Below, one piece after another: positions 9,310 to 18,521 of a DNA stretch of 64,000 bases. The stretch is from the NCBI RefSeq assembly GCF_006970865.1, contig NZ_CP035503.1, forward strand, positions 3,981,001 through 4,045,000, written 5' to 3'. Each line of letters opens with the position of its first letter. Within the stretch, counting starts at the first letter, position 1. The translations under genes and the position numbers were made by a program. Under the pieces are notes generated by a model. The model was not told the origin of the DNA. It saw only the letters and a list, made by a program, of their open reading frames with translations, and ran no database searches. This DNA comes from Rhodoferax sediminis. GTDB lineage: Bacteria > Pseudomonadota > Gammaproteobacteria > Burkholderiales > Burkholderiaceae_C.

Positions 9310-10368
9310 ATGGCCGACCCGCACCCCTCCAGCGCTTCCCGCGCTTCCCGCGCCCTGACCCACCCCTACGAGACGCTGACGCCCGACGTGGTGATGGACG
9401 CGCTTGCCAGTGTCGGCCTGTACGGCGACGGCCGGCTGATGGCGCTGAGTTCGTACGAGAACCGTGTCTACCAGATCCACCTCGAAGACGGCGGCGCCGT
9501 GGTCGCCAAGTTCTACCGGCCCGGGCGCTGGAGCGAGGCGCAAATCCTCGAAGAACACGCCTTCGCGGCCGAGTTGATGGCGGCAGAAATCCCGGTCGTT
9601 GGGCCACTGGTGCTGGCCGATCGTACGCTGCACGCGTTCGCCGGCTTCGCCTTCAGCGTGAGCCCGAGCCGGGGCGGGCGAGCGCCCGAACTCGACGACT
9701 TCGAGGTGCTGGAGTGGATCGGCCGCTTCCTGGCGCGCATCCACACCGTGGGCGCGGCGCGGCTGTTTGCACACCGCCCGGCGCTGGACCTGCAAAGCTT
9801 TGGCACTGCCTCGCGCGACTGGCTGCTGGCGCATGACAAGATCCCGCTCGACGTACAAGGCGCGTGGCAGGCGGCTTGCACCGACGCTCTTGATTTGATA
9901 GCTGCCAGCGCAATGGAGACAAAGGCTACAGGCTCATTTGACACCGAACCGCTGCAATCCATCCGGCTGCACGGCGACTGTCACCCCGGCAATATCCTGT
10001 GGACGCCGACCGAGCGGCCCGGCGGCGGCCCGCATTTTGTCGACCTGGACGACGCGCGCAGCGGCCCGGCGGTGCAGGACCTGTGGATGCTGGTTTCAGG
10101 CGACCGGCGCCAGCGCACCGCGCAGCTCAGTGGGCTGCTCGACGGCTACGAGCAGTTCCGCGCGTTCGACCGGCGCGAGCTGGCCCTGATCGAGCCGCTG
10201 CGCACGCTGCGCCTGATCCACTACAGCGCCTGGCTGGCGCGGCGCTGGGCCGATCCGATCTTTCCGATCAACTTCCCGTGGTTCGGCTCCAGCGACTACT
10301 GGAAGGGCCAGGTCGACATGCTGCACGAGCAGATCGAGGCCATGCAGGAACCACCGCTGCTGGTCTGA
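9310..10368 (+). CDS. srkA: SrkA-type stress response serine/threonine kinase (YihE/RdoA)
   Basis: A cytoplasmic protein kinase of the YihE/SrkA family, which counters stress-induced death in E. coli. It has 352 residues. The Gly-poor N-lobe includes ENRVYQI and the ATP lysine in VVAKFYRPGRW. The catalytic loop is LHGDCHPGNILW, and the metal-binding Asp is in FVDLDDARSGPAVQDLWM. Residues about 193-211 (LIAASAMETKATG) are encoded by a family A repeat placed between the N-lobe/linker and the catalytic loop, in frame. The start was taken at 9310, the first ATG in frame. Regulation is not evident. Confidence 0.9.
   Translation: MADPHPSSASRASRALTHPYETLTPDVVMDALASVGLYGDGRLMALSSYENRVYQIHLEDGGAVVAKFYRPGRWSEAQILEEHAFAAELMAAEIPVVGPLVLADRTLHAFAGFAFSVSPSRGGRAPELDDFEVLEWIGRFLARIHTVGAARLFAHRPALDLQSFGTASRDWLLAHDKIPLDVQGAWQAACTDALDLIAASAMETKATGSFDTEPLQSIRLHGDCHPGNILWTPTERPGGGPHFVDLDDARSGPAVQDLWMLVSGDRRQRTAQLSGLLDGYEQFRAFDRRELALIEPLRTLRLIHYSAWLARRWADPIFPINFPWFGSSDYWKGQVDMLHEQIEAMQEPPLLV
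9888..9941 (+). repeat. Family A dispersed repeat, copy 4, inside srkA
   Basis: TTGATTTGATAGCTGCCAGC followed by AAAGGCTACAGGCTCATTTG lies wholly inside srkA. It is read in the gene's own frame without a stop, adding about 18 residues just before the catalytic-loop strand. Confidence 0.75.
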
Positions 10369-10415
10369 AAAAATCATCCCGCTCCCTCTTTCATCTTTTC
10401 CGGAGAACGACGCCC

Positions 10416-10769
10416 ATGAACCCCGTCACGATCTACCACAACCCGAAATGCGGCACCTCGCGCACCGTGCTGGGCCTGATTCGCGAGCACGGCATCGAGC
10501 CCGAGGTCATCGACTACCTGAAGCACCCGCCCGGCCGCGAGAAGCTGGTCGAACTCATCGCGCAGCTGAAGCTGCCGGTGCGCGAGGTGCTGCGCAGCAA
10601 GGAGGCTTTGTGCGTTGAGCTCGGGCTCGACAACCCCGCACTGTCGGACGACGCGCTGATCGATGTCATGGTGGCACACCCGATCCTGATGAACCGGCCG
10701 ATCGTGGTCACGCCGCGCGGCACGCGGCTGTGCCGCCCGTCGGATATCGTGCTGGGGATCCTGCCGTAG
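10416..10769 (+). CDS. arsC: ArsC-family arsenate reductase (glutaredoxin type)
   Basis: A 117-residue thioredoxin-fold protein of the plasmid-type, glutaredoxin-dependent ArsC family. The catalytic C12 sits in YHNPKCGTSRTVL. The later HPILMNRPIVVTPRGTRLCRP contains the arginines that bind the oxyanion in true ArsC. No arsR or arsB lies nearby, so arsenate reduction is inferred from family only; stand-alone ArsC/Spx-like proteins also exist. The ATG follows CGGAGAACG. Confidence 0.88.
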   Translation: MNPVTIYHNPKCGTSRTVLGLIREHGIEPEVIDYLKHPPGREKLVELIAQLKLPVREVLRSKEALCVELGLDNPALSDDALIDVMVAHPILMNRPIVVTPRGTRLCRPSDIVLGILP

Positions 10770-10788
10770 CGCCGGCAAAAAAATCCTC

Positions 10789-11286
10789 ATGAGCCAACCG
10801 TTGCCCGTCGCCCGCACCGCTCCACAACATTCCATCGCGCAACGTCGCGCGCTGCGCGCGGTCGCCCTGTTCGAGGCCCTCAAGGGCTCCGCCGCGCTGA
10901 TTGCGATGATCGGTGTGATCGACCTGGAGCATCGCGATGTGAAGCATCTGGTGATTGACTTGATCGGCCGCTTCGGGTTGCAGCCGGACGAGCACTATCC
11001 ATCGATTCTTTTGCACTACGCGGGGCTGTTGCCCGGTGCCAACCTGCACCTGCTCGCCATGCTGGCCGTCGCCTACGTCGCGCTGCGCTTCGCCGAAGCC
11101 TATGGGCTGTGGAATGACCGGGTCTGGGCCGAATGGCTGGGCGCGCTATCGGGCGGCCTGTATATCCCGCTCGAACTGCGCCATCTGCTGCACCAGCCGT
11201 CGATCATCAGCGCGGGCGTGCTGGCCGGCAACGTCTTCGTCGTCGGCCTGCTGGCGTATTACCTCTGGCAGCGGCGCGGCAGATGA
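10789..11286 (+). CDS. DUF2127 family membrane protein
   Basis: A 165-residue protein with about four hydrophobic segments, which I recognise as DUF2127. The N-terminal part reads RALRAVALFEALKG and the C-terminal part ELRHLLHQPS before a last helix. The function is unknown. It ends exactly where the convergent MFS gene's stop codon begins, with no bases between. Confidence 0.75.
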   Translation: MSQPLPVARTAPQHSIAQRRALRAVALFEALKGSAALIAMIGVIDLEHRDVKHLVIDLIGRFGLQPDEHYPSILLHYAGLLPGANLHLLAMLAVAYVALRFAEAYGLWNDRVWAEWLGALSGGLYIPLELRHLLHQPSIISAGVLAGNVFVVGLLAYYLWQRRGR

Positions 11287-12510
11287 CTACTTGATGCGAT
11301 GGCGCTCGACGTTGGGCAGGAATACCGTCAGCATGCCCAGCAGCGGCAGATAAGCGCACAGGCGATAGACATATTCGATGCCGTGCGTGTCGGCCAGGCT
11401 GCCGAGCACCGCGGCGCCGATGCCGCCCATGCCGAACGCGAAGCCGAAGAACATGCCCGAGACGGCGCCGACCTTGCCGGGCACCAGTTCCTGCGCGAAC
11501 ACCAGGATCGCCGAGAAGGCGGACGCGAGGATCAGGCCGATCACGAAGGTCAGCACGCCCGTCCACATCAGGTTCGCGTAGGGCAGCATCAGCGTGAACG
11601 GCGCCACGCCGAGAATGGACACCCAGATCACCAGCTTGCGCCCGATGCGGTCGCCGATGGGGCCGCCGAGCATGGTGCCGGCCGCCACCGCAAACAAGAA
11701 CACGAACAGGTGCACCTGCGCCGACTGCACGGACAGGTGGAACTTGGCGATGAGGTAGAAGATGTAGTAGCTGGTGATGCTGGTCAGGTAAAAATACTTG
11801 GAGAAGATCAGCACCATCAGGACCAGGAAGGCCCATGCGACGGTGCGCCGCGGCAGCGGGCCGTACACGGCCGCGGCGGCTTTCTTCTTCCTGCCCACTC
11901 CGGCCAATTGTTGCTGCTTGTACCAGCCGCCGATTTTCCACAGCACGGTGATGGCCACCAGCGCGGCCAGCCCGAACCACGCCACGGCGTACTGGCCGCG
12001 CGGAATGATGATCGCCGCCGCGAGCAGCGGGCCGACGGCGCTGCCCATGTTGCCGCCGACCTGGAAGATCGATTGCGCCAGGCCATGCTGGCCGCCGGAT
12101 GCCATGCGTGCGATGCGCGAGGATTCGGGGTGAAAGATGGAGGAGCCCGTCCCCACCAGCGCGGCCGCCAGCAGCACAACGCCAAAATTGGGCGCGATGG
12201 ACAGCACCAGCAGCCCGATCAGCGTGGCGCCCATGCCAAACGCCAGGGAATAGGGCTTGGGGTGCTTGTCGGTATACAGGCCCACCACCGGCTGCAGCAG
12301 CGAGGCGGTGATCTGGTAGGTCAGCGTGATCAGGCCGATCTGCGTGAAGCTCAGGCTGAACTCGCCCTTGAGCAGGGGATAGATCGCCAGGATCAGCGAC
12401 TGGATCATGTCGTTGAGGAAGTGCGAAAAGCTGATCGCACCCAGCACCCGAAAGCGGGTGGGGTCGTTCGTGCCCGGCGGTGCGGCGCTGGTCGCGATAC
12501 TGTTGCTCAT
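11287..12510 (-). CDS. MFS transporter, fosmidomycin-resistance (Fsr) type
   Basis: A 12-helix major facilitator, 407 residues, resembling the Fsr drug exporter. The N-terminal SHFLNDMIQSLILAIYPLLK and the loop FHPESSRIARMASGG are characteristic of that group. GGPIGDRIGRKLVIW in the second half is the usual loop 8-9 motif. The start is the ATG at 12510, preceded by CAGAGCACCGCCC with only a weak ribosome site. The actual substrate is unknown; the family name comes from fosmidomycin efflux in E. coli. Confidence 0.87.
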   Translation of the reverse strand: MSNSIATSAAPPGTNDPTRFRVLGAISFSHFLNDMIQSLILAIYPLLKGEFSLSFTQIGLITLTYQITASLLQPVVGLYTDKHPKPYSLAFGMGATLIGLLVLSIAPNFGVVLLAAALVGTGSSIFHPESSRIARMASGGQHGLAQSIFQVGGNMGSAVGPLLAAAIIIPRGQYAVAWFGLAALVAITVLWKIGGWYKQQQLAGVGRKKKAAAAVYGPLPRRTVAWAFLVLMVLIFSKYFYLTSITSYYIFYLIAKFHLSVQSAQVHLFVFLFAVAAGTMLGGPIGDRIGRKLVIWVSILGVAPFTLMLPYANLMWTGVLTFVIGLILASAFSAILVFAQELVPGKVGAVSGMFFGFAFGMGGIGAAVLGSLADTHGIEYVYRLCAYLPLLGMLTVFLPNVERHRIK

Positions 12511-12673
12511 GGGCGGTGCTCTGGGTTCTGCGGATGGGAGGGAAAGTCGCCCATGAATCGTACGCGCCCGTCGCACGCCTGTCTCGCGAGAACGCGACGA
12601 TTACCTGCGAGAAATGGCCATGATGCAGCTGGGTTGGCCGAATCAGGCCGCCCGCGCGCGGACTCTTCGGATT

Positions 12674-13261
12674 TCAGTCCCGGCGCGCCGGCAGCATGCG
12701 CTGCAGCACACCATCGCGCACGAACAGGTGGTGATAAAACGCCGCCGCCGCGTGCAACGCGATCAGCGCCAGCAACACCCACATCATGTAGGCATGGATA
12801 TCGCCTGCGGTCAGTGCCCAGCGGGCCTTGGGGGCCGCGATGGCGGGCAGAGAAATGATGCCGAACACATTCACGGCAAGCTTGTGAGCGGATGCCGAGG
12901 CCCAGCCCAGGAACGGCCCGACCAGCAAAATGAAATAAAAAGCCAGGTGGGTTGCATGGGCAGCCCAGCGCTCCCACGCAGGCGAACCGGGCATGTCCAG
13001 CGGCGCCGGATAGAGCAATCGGTAAATAAAGCGGATCGCCATCACAACGAGGATCAGAACTCCGAACGAAAAGTGCAGGCCGATCAGCGTCGCCGGCACG
13101 GTGTCGGGCCCGATTTCGGGCATCAGGATCGCGGTCAGGAATTGCGTCAATACCAAAAGCACGACCAGCCAGTGCAGCAATTTCGCCGCCGGGCTGTACC
13201 CTTGAACGGCAAGGGCGCCTTGCGCTGGCCCGATGGAGCGTGAATTGTGGTCATGGAGCAT
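12674..13261 (-). CDS. Cytochrome b561 family protein
   Basis: A four-helix membrane cytochrome b, 195 residues. Haem-ligand histidines are seen in AAKLLHWLVVLL (helix 1), GLHFSFGVLIL (helix 2) and GDIHAYMMWVLLALIALHAAAA-type helix 4; the last is followed by the family ending AFYHHLFVRDGVLQRMLP. The ATG at 13261 follows ACGAGGAATAGCC. Members of this family pass electrons between quinol and periplasmic partners or dismutate superoxide. The reading frame stays open upstream, but nothing there looks like cytochrome, so I did not extend it. Bases 13262-13497 contain no gene that I can support. Confidence 0.9.
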   Translation of the reverse strand: MLHDHNSRSIGPAQGALAVQGYSPAAKLLHWLVVLLVLTQFLTAILMPEIGPDTVPATLIGLHFSFGVLILVVMAIRFIYRLLYPAPLDMPGSPAWERWAAHATHLAFYFILLVGPFLGWASASAHKLAVNVFGIISLPAIAAPKARWALTAGDIHAYMMWVLLALIALHAAAAFYHHLFVRDGVLQRMLPARRD

Positions 13262-13497
13262 GGCTATTCCTCGTGGCTGTTGAAGCGCATGCGTGAGAGC
13301 CGCACGGCCAGGGCGGCGGCAAAGCGGGTCTGTGCACCGTCCCCGGGTTTCATTAAACCCCATTTTTTCATGCGCCTCGCGATCGGCAACCGTGCAGTGC
13401 AGCGTAAGCCGTAACCCAGCCGCGGGTACAGCGAGCGCGCGGTACACCACGGCCTCGAAGAGGATGAGCGCGGCGCCGGGGTCGGGCTTCGTTGATC

Positions 13498-14769
13498 TCA
13501 GAACGAGCACTCGAAGCGAAGCTGCAGCACCCATGCGTTGGAAACGGATGGGTCAGTATTCGGATGCACGACGTACTGAATGTCCGGCTGAATCGCGAGA
13601 TGCTTCGAGACCTGCGCCAGGTACGTCACCTCGATCGTGGTTTCAGCCCGTGTGGGAGTCAAGTCTTGCGCTTGCATCGAGCGAGCGTAGTGAGAGCCAT
13701 TGTTCGCGCGAGCAATGGAAATTCCGATTTGATCAGCCTCTCTGCCCACGCCCCAACCCGAGCCGACCAGCCCCGCCCCCACATAGGAAGCGAACCGGTT
13801 CGTTCTCGCATCGGCCACGCCGATTTGGCCGAACGCGGCCACGTGCCTGCGCGACGAGCCGTCACGACCCACAAGCTCGCGCTCGCCGATGGCGTAGGCG
13901 CCCGAGGTGCCCCGACGCGCGACCGGATTTGCGGCCGAATCGACATCGCTGAGGTCCGCGTAGCGGCCCGAGTAGTGCCACAGACCCAGTGCGAGTTTGT
14001 CGTCGTACGGGCGCAGCGCCGAGAACCGGCCGATGCGGTCGCGCGCATCGCGAGGCACGGTGTCCGCTGCGCTTGCACGCGACAGGAAAGCGACCTCGGC
14101 CACTCCAAGCAACCCGTCGCCCTTTTGAAACACGGCATGCGAGCCGTCCGGCCGGGCGACCGGCACGCCATCCAGGAGGGCCGCCCGCAAAACGGTTCCC
14201 GGCCCTGGCTTCAGTGCGAAGCGAATTCCAGCCGACGTCCGAGGGAATATCGACGGGCCCTCGACTCCGCTTTGTGCAAATTCCGGACCCATGCCGAAGG
14301 AACTGTTCAGAAAGAGTCCGGCAGCCTGGAGGCGATAGAACTCGCTATTCAGGTCATAGATGCCCCCAAGCACCGACACGCTGCTTCCCTGGAAATTGTG
14401 CTGCAGCCATAGCTCCTCGATTTGACTACCGGCTGGACCCTCGATATTGCTGACACCCTGCGCGTCGCCCACCAACTGGCTGGGACGTCCGCCATGGATC
14501 GCCAACAGGTCGACGAAGCCCGTTGTGCCCAGCCATGGCGTCGATGCTCCCTTTGCCGTCAACTTGAGATGCAGGTTGCCGACATAGGTGCTCCCTCTGC
14601 GCAGGCCGCCTTGAAGATCACTGACCAGAGCGCCGTCGTAGGTCAGCGCGGGCGTCAGCCAGTCTCTGACAGGGTCGGCCGCGTCGGCTGCACCGGCAAA
14701 CGCCTGACTCGCGGCGGCGAAGATGCCAACGCTGGTGATCGCGCAGCGCAAAAGCTTGCTGTGTCGCAT
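13498..14769 (-). CDS. OprB-type carbohydrate-selective outer-membrane porin
   Basis: A 423-residue outer-membrane beta-barrel. The signal peptide ends near AAASQAFA (about residue 25). The mature part has alternating-residue strands and finishes with Phe (RFECSF), as outer-membrane proteins do. Segments such as YDGALVSDLQGGLRRG and AGIYDLNSEFY-like GGIYDLNSEFYRL are typical of the OprB family, which takes up sugars. No sugar ABC transporter or kinase is adjacent, so the substrate is open. The gene is transcribed in the same direction as htpG, 68 bases downstream of it. Confidence 0.85.
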   Translation of the reverse strand: MRHSKLLRCAITSVGIFAAASQAFAGAADAADPVRDWLTPALTYDGALVSDLQGGLRRGSTYVGNLHLKLTAKGASTPWLGTTGFVDLLAIHGGRPSQLVGDAQGVSNIEGPAGSQIEELWLQHNFQGSSVSVLGGIYDLNSEFYRLQAAGLFLNSSFGMGPEFAQSGVEGPSIFPRTSAGIRFALKPGPGTVLRAALLDGVPVARPDGSHAVFQKGDGLLGVAEVAFLSRASAADTVPRDARDRIGRFSALRPYDDKLALGLWHYSGRYADLSDVDSAANPVARRGTSGAYAIGERELVGRDGSSRRHVAAFGQIGVADARTNRFASYVGAGLVGSGWGVGREADQIGISIARANNGSHYARSMQAQDLTPTRAETTIEVTYLAQVSKHLAIQPDIQYVVHPNTDPSVSNAWVLQLRFECSF

Positions 14770-14837
14770 ATGCCAAGGGACTTAAACCAGCAGCATTTTG
14801 ACGTGCCGCACGCCTTTGCAAGTCAAGGGGAAAACGG

Positions 14838-16793
14838 TCAGACCAGCAGCGCGTTGACCCGCTTCACATAGGCCGCCGGATCGTCGGGCAGGCCGCCTTC
14901 GGCCAGCAGGGCCTGGTCGAACAGGATGTTCGCCAGGTCGTGGAAGTGCACCGAGGCGCCGTCGCCGGCTGCCAGCTTCTTGACCAGCGGGTGCTCGGGG
15001 TTGACTTCGAGCACGGGCTTGACGTCGGGCATCGTCTGGCCGGCCTGCCTGAGCATGCGCGCGAGCTGGGTGCTCATGCCGTGCTCCTGCACCACCAGAC
15101 AGGCCGGGCTGTCGACCAGGCGGCTGGTCACGCGCACGTCCTCGGCCTTGTCTTTCAGGGCATCCTTGAGTTTGGCCAGCACCGGCTTGAAGACCTCGGA
15201 CGCTTCCTCAAACGCCTTCTTCTCGGCGTCGTCCTGCAGCTTGCCCAGGTCGACCGCCCCCCGCGCCACGGACTGCAGTGGCGTGCCGTCGAACTCGTGC
15301 AGGTGGCTCAGCGCCCACTCGTCCACGCGATCCGTCATCAAGAGCACCTCGATGCCCTTTTTCTTGAACACTTCGAGCTGCGGGCTGTTCTTGGCGCCGG
15401 CCAGGGTGTCGGCGGTGATGTAGTAGATCGCCTCCTGGCCCTCCTTCATGCGGGCCTTGTAGTCGGCCAGGCTCACGCTGGCCGTGTCGGAGCTGGTGGA
15501 GGCGTAGCGCAGCAGCTTGGCCAGGCGCTCGCGGTTGGCAAAGTCCTCGCCCAGGCCTTCCTTGAGCACGGCGCCGAACTCGGCGTAGAACTTGTCGTAC
15601 TTGCCGGCGCCGGCCTTGTCTTCCTCGCTGGCATCGTCCGCTGGGCGATTGTTTTTGGCCAGGTCTTCCAGCATGGACAGGACGCGCTTGGTGCAGCCCT
15701 CGCGGATGGCCCGCACGTCGCGGCTTTCCTGCAGCAGTTCACGGCTCACGTTGAGCGGCAGATCGCTGGAATCGACCACGCCCTTGACGAAGCGCAGGTA
15801 CACCGGCATCAGCGCCTCGGCGTCGTCCATGATGAACACGCGCTTGACATAGAGCTTGATGCCGGCGGCCTTGTCGCGGTTGAACAGGTCCAGCGGCGCC
15901 TTGGACGGGATGTACAGCAGCTGCGTGTATTCGGTGCTGCCCTCGACGCGGTTGTGCGTGTAGGCGAGCGGCGCCTCGTGGTCATGGCTGATCTGTTTGT
16001 AGAACTCTGCGTAGTGCTCAGGCGTGATGTCCTTCTTCGGCCGCGTCCACAGCGCGCTGGCCTGGTTCACGGTTTCCCACTCGTCGGTGGTGACCATCTC
16101 GCCGCCCTTGCCCTCTTCACCCTCTTTCCATTCCTCTTTCTGCATGAGGATGGGCAGGCTGATGTGGTCGGAGTACTTGTTGATGATGCCCTTGAGCTTC
16201 CACGCGCTCAAGTAGTCCTGCGCGTCCTCGCGCAGGTGCAGGGTCACGCTGGTGCCGCGCGCCGCGCGCGTGATGTTCTCCACCTCGAAGGCACCGCCGC
16301 CGCTGGCGCCGCCGTCGCTGACCCAGCGCACGGCCTGATCCGCCGGCAGGCCGGCGCGGCGCGACTCCACCGTGATCTTGTCGGCCACGATGAAGCCCGA
16401 GTAAAAACCCACGCCGAACTGGCCGATGAGCTGGCCCTGCTCGTCCGCCTGGGCCTTCTGGTCGCCGCTGAGCCTGCTGACAAAGTCGCGCGTGCCGCTC
16501 TTGGCGATAGTGCCCAGGTTGTCGATGGCCTCCTGCTGCGACAGGCCGATGCCGTTGTCGGTGATGGTCAGCGTGCGGGCGGTCTTGTCGACACTCACGC
16601 GCACCTCGAGATTCGGCGCGTCCTCCAGCAGCGCCGGGCTGTTCAGCGCCTCGTAGCGCAGTTTGTCGCAGGCATCGGAGGCGTTGGAGATCAGCTCGCG
16701 CAGGAAAATTTCCTTGTTGGAATACAGCGAATGCGTGACGAGGTGCAGCAACTGGGCGACTTCGGCCTGGAAGGAAAGTGTCTGTTTGGTCAT
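14838..16793 (-). CDS. htpG: HtpG, bacterial Hsp90 chaperone
   Basis: An ATP-dependent chaperone, 651 residues. The GHKL ATP-binding domain shows [20 protein letters not shown] (residues about 30-50), [10 protein letters not shown] and [11 protein letters not shown]. The middle domain includes [17 protein letters not shown] with the ATP-contacting arginine. The C-terminal dimer domain ends [14 protein letters not shown] chose the ATG at 16793 because the protein then begins [16 protein letters not shown], the family start; an in-frame extension to 16856 has no family similarity. It is slightly longer than E. coli HtpG (624 residues). Confidence 0.96.
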   Translation of the reverse strand: MTKQTLSFQAEVAQLLHLVTHSLYSNKEIFLRELISNASDACDKLRYEALNSPALLEDAPNLEVRVSVDKTARTLTITDNGIGLSQQEAIDNLGTIAKSGTRDFVSRLSGDQKAQADEQGQLIGQFGVGFYSGFIVADKITVESRRAGLPADQAVRWVSDGGASGGGAFEVENITRAARGTSVTLHLREDAQDYLSAWKLKGIINKYSDHISLPILMQKEEWKEGEEGKGGEMVTTDEWETVNQASALWTRPKKDITPEHYAEFYKQISHDHEAPLAYTHNRVEGSTEYTQLLYIPSKAPLDLFNRDKAAGIKLYVKRVFIMDDAEALMPVYLRFVKGVVDSSDLPLNVSRELLQESRDVRAIREGCTKRVLSMLEDLAKNNRPADDASEEDKAGAGKYDKFYAEFGAVLKEGLGEDFANRERLAKLLRYASTSSDTASVSLADYKARMKEGQEAIYYITADTLAGAKNSPQLEVFKKKGIEVLLMTDRVDEWALSHLHEFDGTPLQSVARGAVDLGKLQDDAEKKAFEEASEVFKPVLAKLKDALKDKAEDVRVTSRLVDSPACLVVQEHGMSTQLARMLRQAGQTMPDVKPVLEVNPEHPLVKKLAAGDGASVHFHDLANILFDQALLAEGGLPDDPAAYVKRVNALLV

Positions 16794-16880
16794 GGTGTCG
16801 TCAAAGTTTGAAAAAGGAAGCTGTCCACAAATAGGGGCGCCGGCCCCGGACTTCAAGGTCCGGCCGTGGCCGCCGCTGGT

Positions 16881-17744
16881 TCAGAACCGCTCGTGCGGCG
16901 CCAGGTAACGCCACTGTCCGACCGGCAGATGGCCGAGCACCACGCGCCCGATGCGGACGCGCTTGAGGCCTACCACCTTGAGGCCGACCTGCTCGCACAT
17001 GCGCCGGATCTGGCGTTTTTTGCCCTCCGTCAGCACAAAACGCAGCTGCTCGGGGTTCTGCCACTCGACCTGCGCCGGCTTGAGGAGCTGGCCGTCCAGA
17101 CTCAGGCCGTAGCGCAGGCGCGCCAGCTGTTCGGCGGGGAACGCGGCCTGCACATTGGTGACGGTCTCGCCCAGGCTGACGCGCACCAGGTATTCCTTGT
17201 CCATCACCGAGTCCTCGCCGATCAGCTGGCGCGCCACGCGGCCGTCCTGCGTCAGCACCAGCAGGCCGATCGAGTCGATGTCGAGCCGCCCCGCCGGTGC
17301 CAGGCCGCGCAACTGCGAGGGATGGAAGAAGAAGCGCGCGTTGTCGTCCGGCCAGCGGTTCTGCGCGGTCACCAGGGTCACCGCCGGCTGATGCCCGTCT
17401 TCGGCCTGGCCACTGACATAGCCCATGGGCTTGTTGAGCAGGATGGTGACCTGCGTGGCCTGGTGGCCCTGGGCCTTTTTGTCGATCTCGATGCGGTCGC
17501 TGTGTTTGACCTGCAGGCCCATGGGCGCGATCTCGCCGTTGACCTTGACCCAGCCCTTGTCGATCCAGTCGTCGGCCTCGCGGCGCGAACACAGGCCGAG
17601 CTCGGCCATGCGCTTGTTCAACCGGGTCGTGGTGGCGCCAGACGCCGCCACGCGCACGCCCGGGCCGGTGGCGTTCAGCGGCGGCGGCTTGTTGCCGGGG
17701 GGCGGCGCACGGCGGAACGCGGGAGGGGGTTTGGAATCGGTCAT
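16881..17744 (-). CDS. RsuA/RluB/RluF-family pseudouridine synthase
   Basis: An rRNA pseudouridine synthase of 287 residues. A Pro-rich N-terminal tail is followed by an S4 RNA-binding domain (RLNKRMAELGLCSRREADDWI) and the catalytic domain. The catalytic Asp is in GRLDIDSIGLLVLTQDG and the family motif EGKKRQIRRMCEQVG is near the end. The GQAEDGHQPA loop and overall length look closest to RluF/RluE-type enzymes, so the target base, probably in 23S rRNA, is not fixed here. A family A repeat begins one base upstream of the start codon. Confidence 0.9.
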   Translation of the reverse strand: MTDSKPPPAFRRAPPPGNKPPPLNATGPGVRVAASGATTTRLNKRMAELGLCSRREADDWIDKGWVKVNGEIAPMGLQVKHSDRIEIDKKAQGHQATQVTILLNKPMGYVSGQAEDGHQPAVTLVTAQNRWPDDNARFFFHPSQLRGLAPAGRLDIDSIGLLVLTQDGRVARQLIGEDSVMDKEYLVRVSLGETVTNVQAAFPAEQLARLRYGLSLDGQLLKPAQVEWQNPEQLRFVLTEGKKRQIRRMCEQVGLKVVGLKRVRIGRVVLGHLPVGQWRYLAPHERF

Positions 17745-17810
17745 GTGCTATATATTTCGTAGCTACTTGCGCAATGGTGGCAAAGGCTATACGTCATTTT
17801 CTCTCAAATT
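17745..17810 (+). repeat. Family A dispersed repeat, copy 5
   Basis: TCGTAGCTACTTGCGCAATG followed by AAAGGCTATACGTCATTTTC fills the entire gap between kdpE and the pseudouridine synthase gene. The ribosome site and any promoter of the latter must therefore lie in or beyond the repeat. Confidence 0.75.
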
Positions 17811-17811
17811 C

Positions 17812-18510
17812 TCAGGCATCCCCCGCGACCAGCCGGTAGCCCACCGCCGTTTCCGTCAGCAGGTGCCGCGGCTGCGCCGGGTCAAGCTCCAGCTTTTGCC
17901 GCAAATGCCCCATGTAGATGCGCAGGTAGTGGCTCTGCTCGGCATGCGACGGGCCCCAGACTTCACGCAGGAGCTGGCGGTGCGTCAGCACACGGCCCAC
18001 GTTGGCCACCAGCACCAGCAGCAGGCGGTATTCGATCGGCGTGAGATGCACCTCCGCCCCGCCGCGGGTCACCCGGCGGGCCTGCCGGTCCACCGCCACG
18101 TCGCCAAAGCGGAACACCGGATCGCTCTCCACGGCGCCGGCCGCGCGCGGGCGGCGCAGGTTGGCGCGCACCCGCGCCAGCAGTTCGCCGACGCCGAATG
18201 GCTTGGTCAGGTAGTCGTCGGCACCGGCATCGAGCGCGGCCACCTTGTCGGCCTCATCCTGCCGCGCCGACAGCACGATGATGGGCACGCCCGACCAGCC
18301 GCGCACATCGCGGATCACGTCCAGCCCATCGCCGTCGGGCAGGCCCAGGTCGAGCACCAGCAGATCGGGCTTGCGCGTGCCGGCTTCGCTCAGGCCACGC
18401 CGGGCCGTCTCGGCCTCATGCACCTGCCAGCCTTCGGCCTCGAGCGCGGCCCGCACAAAGCGGCGAATTTGCGGCTCGTCTTCAATGACGACGGCGATCG
18501 GACTCGGCAT
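17812..18510 (-). CDS. kdpE: KdpE, response regulator of the kdp operon
   Basis: An OmpR-family response regulator, 232 residues. The receiver domain has the acidic pair in VVIEDEP, the phosphoacceptor D54 in LLVLDLGLPDGDGL and the conserved K in DYLTKPFGVGELL. The winged-helix domain includes VHLTPIEYRLLLVLV and the end HLLTETAVGYRLV. It lies 11 bases after kdpD and is the last gene of the operon. With KdpD it senses low potassium or high ionic strength and activates kdpFABC. Confidence 0.95.
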   Translation of the reverse strand: MPSPIAVVIEDEPQIRRFVRAALEAEGWQVHEAETARRGLSEAGTRKPDLLVLDLGLPDGDGLDVIRDVRGWSGVPIIVLSARQDEADKVAALDAGADDYLTKPFGVGELLARVRANLRRPRAAGAVESDPVFRFGDVAVDRQARRVTRGGAEVHLTPIEYRLLLVLVANVGRVLTHRQLLREVWGPSHAEQSHYLRIYMGHLRQKLELDPAQPRHLLTETAVGYRLVAGDA

Positions 18511-18521
18511 GATGGGGCGGG

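Noticed and set aside
13262..13534. An upstream in-frame extension of the cytochrome b561 gene
   Set aside because: The added 91 residues have no helix pattern or family likeness, and a good ribosome site precedes the ATG at 13261.
14940..16811. A 623-codon plus-strand frame opposite htpG
   Set aside because: Rich in Ala, Arg, Val, Gln and His with no motif. It is a shadow of htpG caused by high GC and few stop codons.
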